DNA of 64,000 bases, from positions 186,001 through 250,000 of the forward strand of contig NZ_FWXU01000005.1 of the NCBI RefSeq assembly GCF_900176345.1. Direction: 5' to 3'. The first letter of the stretch is position 1; each line of letters begins with the position of its first letter. Origin of the DNA: Rhizobium sp. RU36D (GTDB taxonomy: Bacteria; Pseudomonadota; Alphaproteobacteria; Rhizobiales; Rhizobiaceae). This document shows positions 63,713-64,000 of the stretch, piece after piece. The notes beneath the pieces are model-generated. The model was not told where the DNA came from. It did no database searches and was given only the letters and a program-made list of their open reading frames with translations. A program made the position numbers and the translations under genes.

Positions 63713-64000
63713 CCGCGCGCTTGCCGTCTGGTGCTCACAAGCAGCGGGCCGAATTCAACAAGGAACAGGCCAAAGGCAAGAAGCCAGGCCAGCCCTGCCG
63801 CCATCACCAGGAAGCCGCCAACCGACGGGATGATATCCGCCAGGGGACGGAGAACGGCTGTGAGAAACAACGATACGTGCGATAGTGCGGTCAGCCCAGA
63901 GGCTTGCAGCGGCCTGCCCGTGTGGCCGAGCGTCGAGCGGGTCATCACCACGAGCATCATGCCGGCCACGGCGCCCACGCCGAAGAGATGCAGCACCGAC
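63703..64000 (-). CDS. nnrS: NnrS family membrane protein (C-terminal fragment, cut by window edge)
   Basis: The last 98 codons of a gene that starts beyond the right edge. HLFGVGAVAGMMLVVMTRSTLGHTGRPL is the NnrS haem-binding region, followed by two helices and a basic tail. NnrS is a haem and copper membrane protein linked to denitrification and NO stress. It converges on the tandem DUF2249 gene with a 10-base overlap. Confidence 0.9.
   Translation of the reverse strand, partial: SVLHLFGVGAVAGMMLVVMTRSTLGHTGRPLQASGLTALSHVSLFLTAVLRPLADIIPSVGGFLVMAAGLAWLLAFGLFLVEFGPLLVSTRRQARGQE

Noticed and set aside
1..64000. CRISPR arrays, insertion sequences, prophage, tRNA or rRNA genes
   Set aside because: No regularly spaced repeats, transposase-like frames, phage-like genes or recognisable RNA genes were seen by eye; tRNA and ncRNA search tools could still find small RNAs.

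Overview
The window reads as chromosome (or large replicon) of an alphaproteobacterium, most likely in the Hyphomicrobiales near Rhizobiaceae. The reasons are a haem-PAS FixL with FixJ and a FixK-type regulator, a rhizobial-style nor cluster, a cytoplasmic chemosensory cluster with its own ParA-like ATPase, many LacI/IclR/SorC-regulated ABC sugar importers, and uniformly high-GC, densely packed coding sequence. No rRNA, tRNA, insertion sequence, prophage or CRISPR array was seen.

Region 1 (1-11.9 kb) is a chemosensory system. Leftward: a protein of unknown function, a soluble receptor with two signalling tips 300 residues apart, a scaffold with three CheW domains, CheB, a HEAT-repeat protein, CheR, a CheY-like protein and CheA (cut by the window edge). 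Rightward: a degenerate receptor-like protein and a ParA-type ATPase. The whole looks like a cytoplasmic array with a partitioning factor.

Region 2 (11.9-19.9 kb) is kdpFABCDE, the high-affinity potassium uptake system, with KdpF (28 aa) and a second 27-aa membrane peptide ahead of it.

Region 3 (20-41.8 kb) is sugar uptake and sugar-phosphate metabolism. A LacI regulator with twin 18-bp palindromic operators faces an ABC importer operon (binding protein, two permeases, a 62-aa membrane protein, two different ATPases) that ends in a dihydroxyacetone kinase. Convergent to it is a tight five-gene operon: MtnK-like kinase, MtnA-like isomerase, two halves of a transketolase, and a RuBisCO-like protein. 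A divergent RbsACB-type importer shares its promoter region. Further on lie a ParD/ParE-like toxin-antitoxin pair, a fused class II aldolase/short-chain dehydrogenase and a SorC regulator. Together these suggest uptake and breakdown of a 5-modified pentose (methylthioribose, 5-deoxyribose or similar) to C3 and C2 units.

Region 4 (41.9-53.1 kb) is mixed: a double-hotdog protein, two IclR regulators, an amidohydrolase with matching operators, topoisomerase IB, a lipoprotein, 3-methyladenine glycosylase, a renalase-like oxidoreductase, a DUF3429-like membrane protein, a DUF2934-like protein, glycogen synthase and small proteins.

Region 5 (52.5-64 kb) is oxygen sensing and nitric oxide reduction: FixK, FixJ and FixL; a leftward set of NnrU, a hemerythrin-like protein and a 51-aa membrane peptide; the rightward norEFCBQD operon; two DUF2249 proteins; and the end of NnrS. 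TTG-N8-CAA palindromes precede norE, norC and the first DUF2249 gene, which fits control by a CRP/FNR-type NO or low-oxygen regulator.

All calls come from reading translations and bases by eye. Family names rest on recognised motifs and context, and no database search was run.
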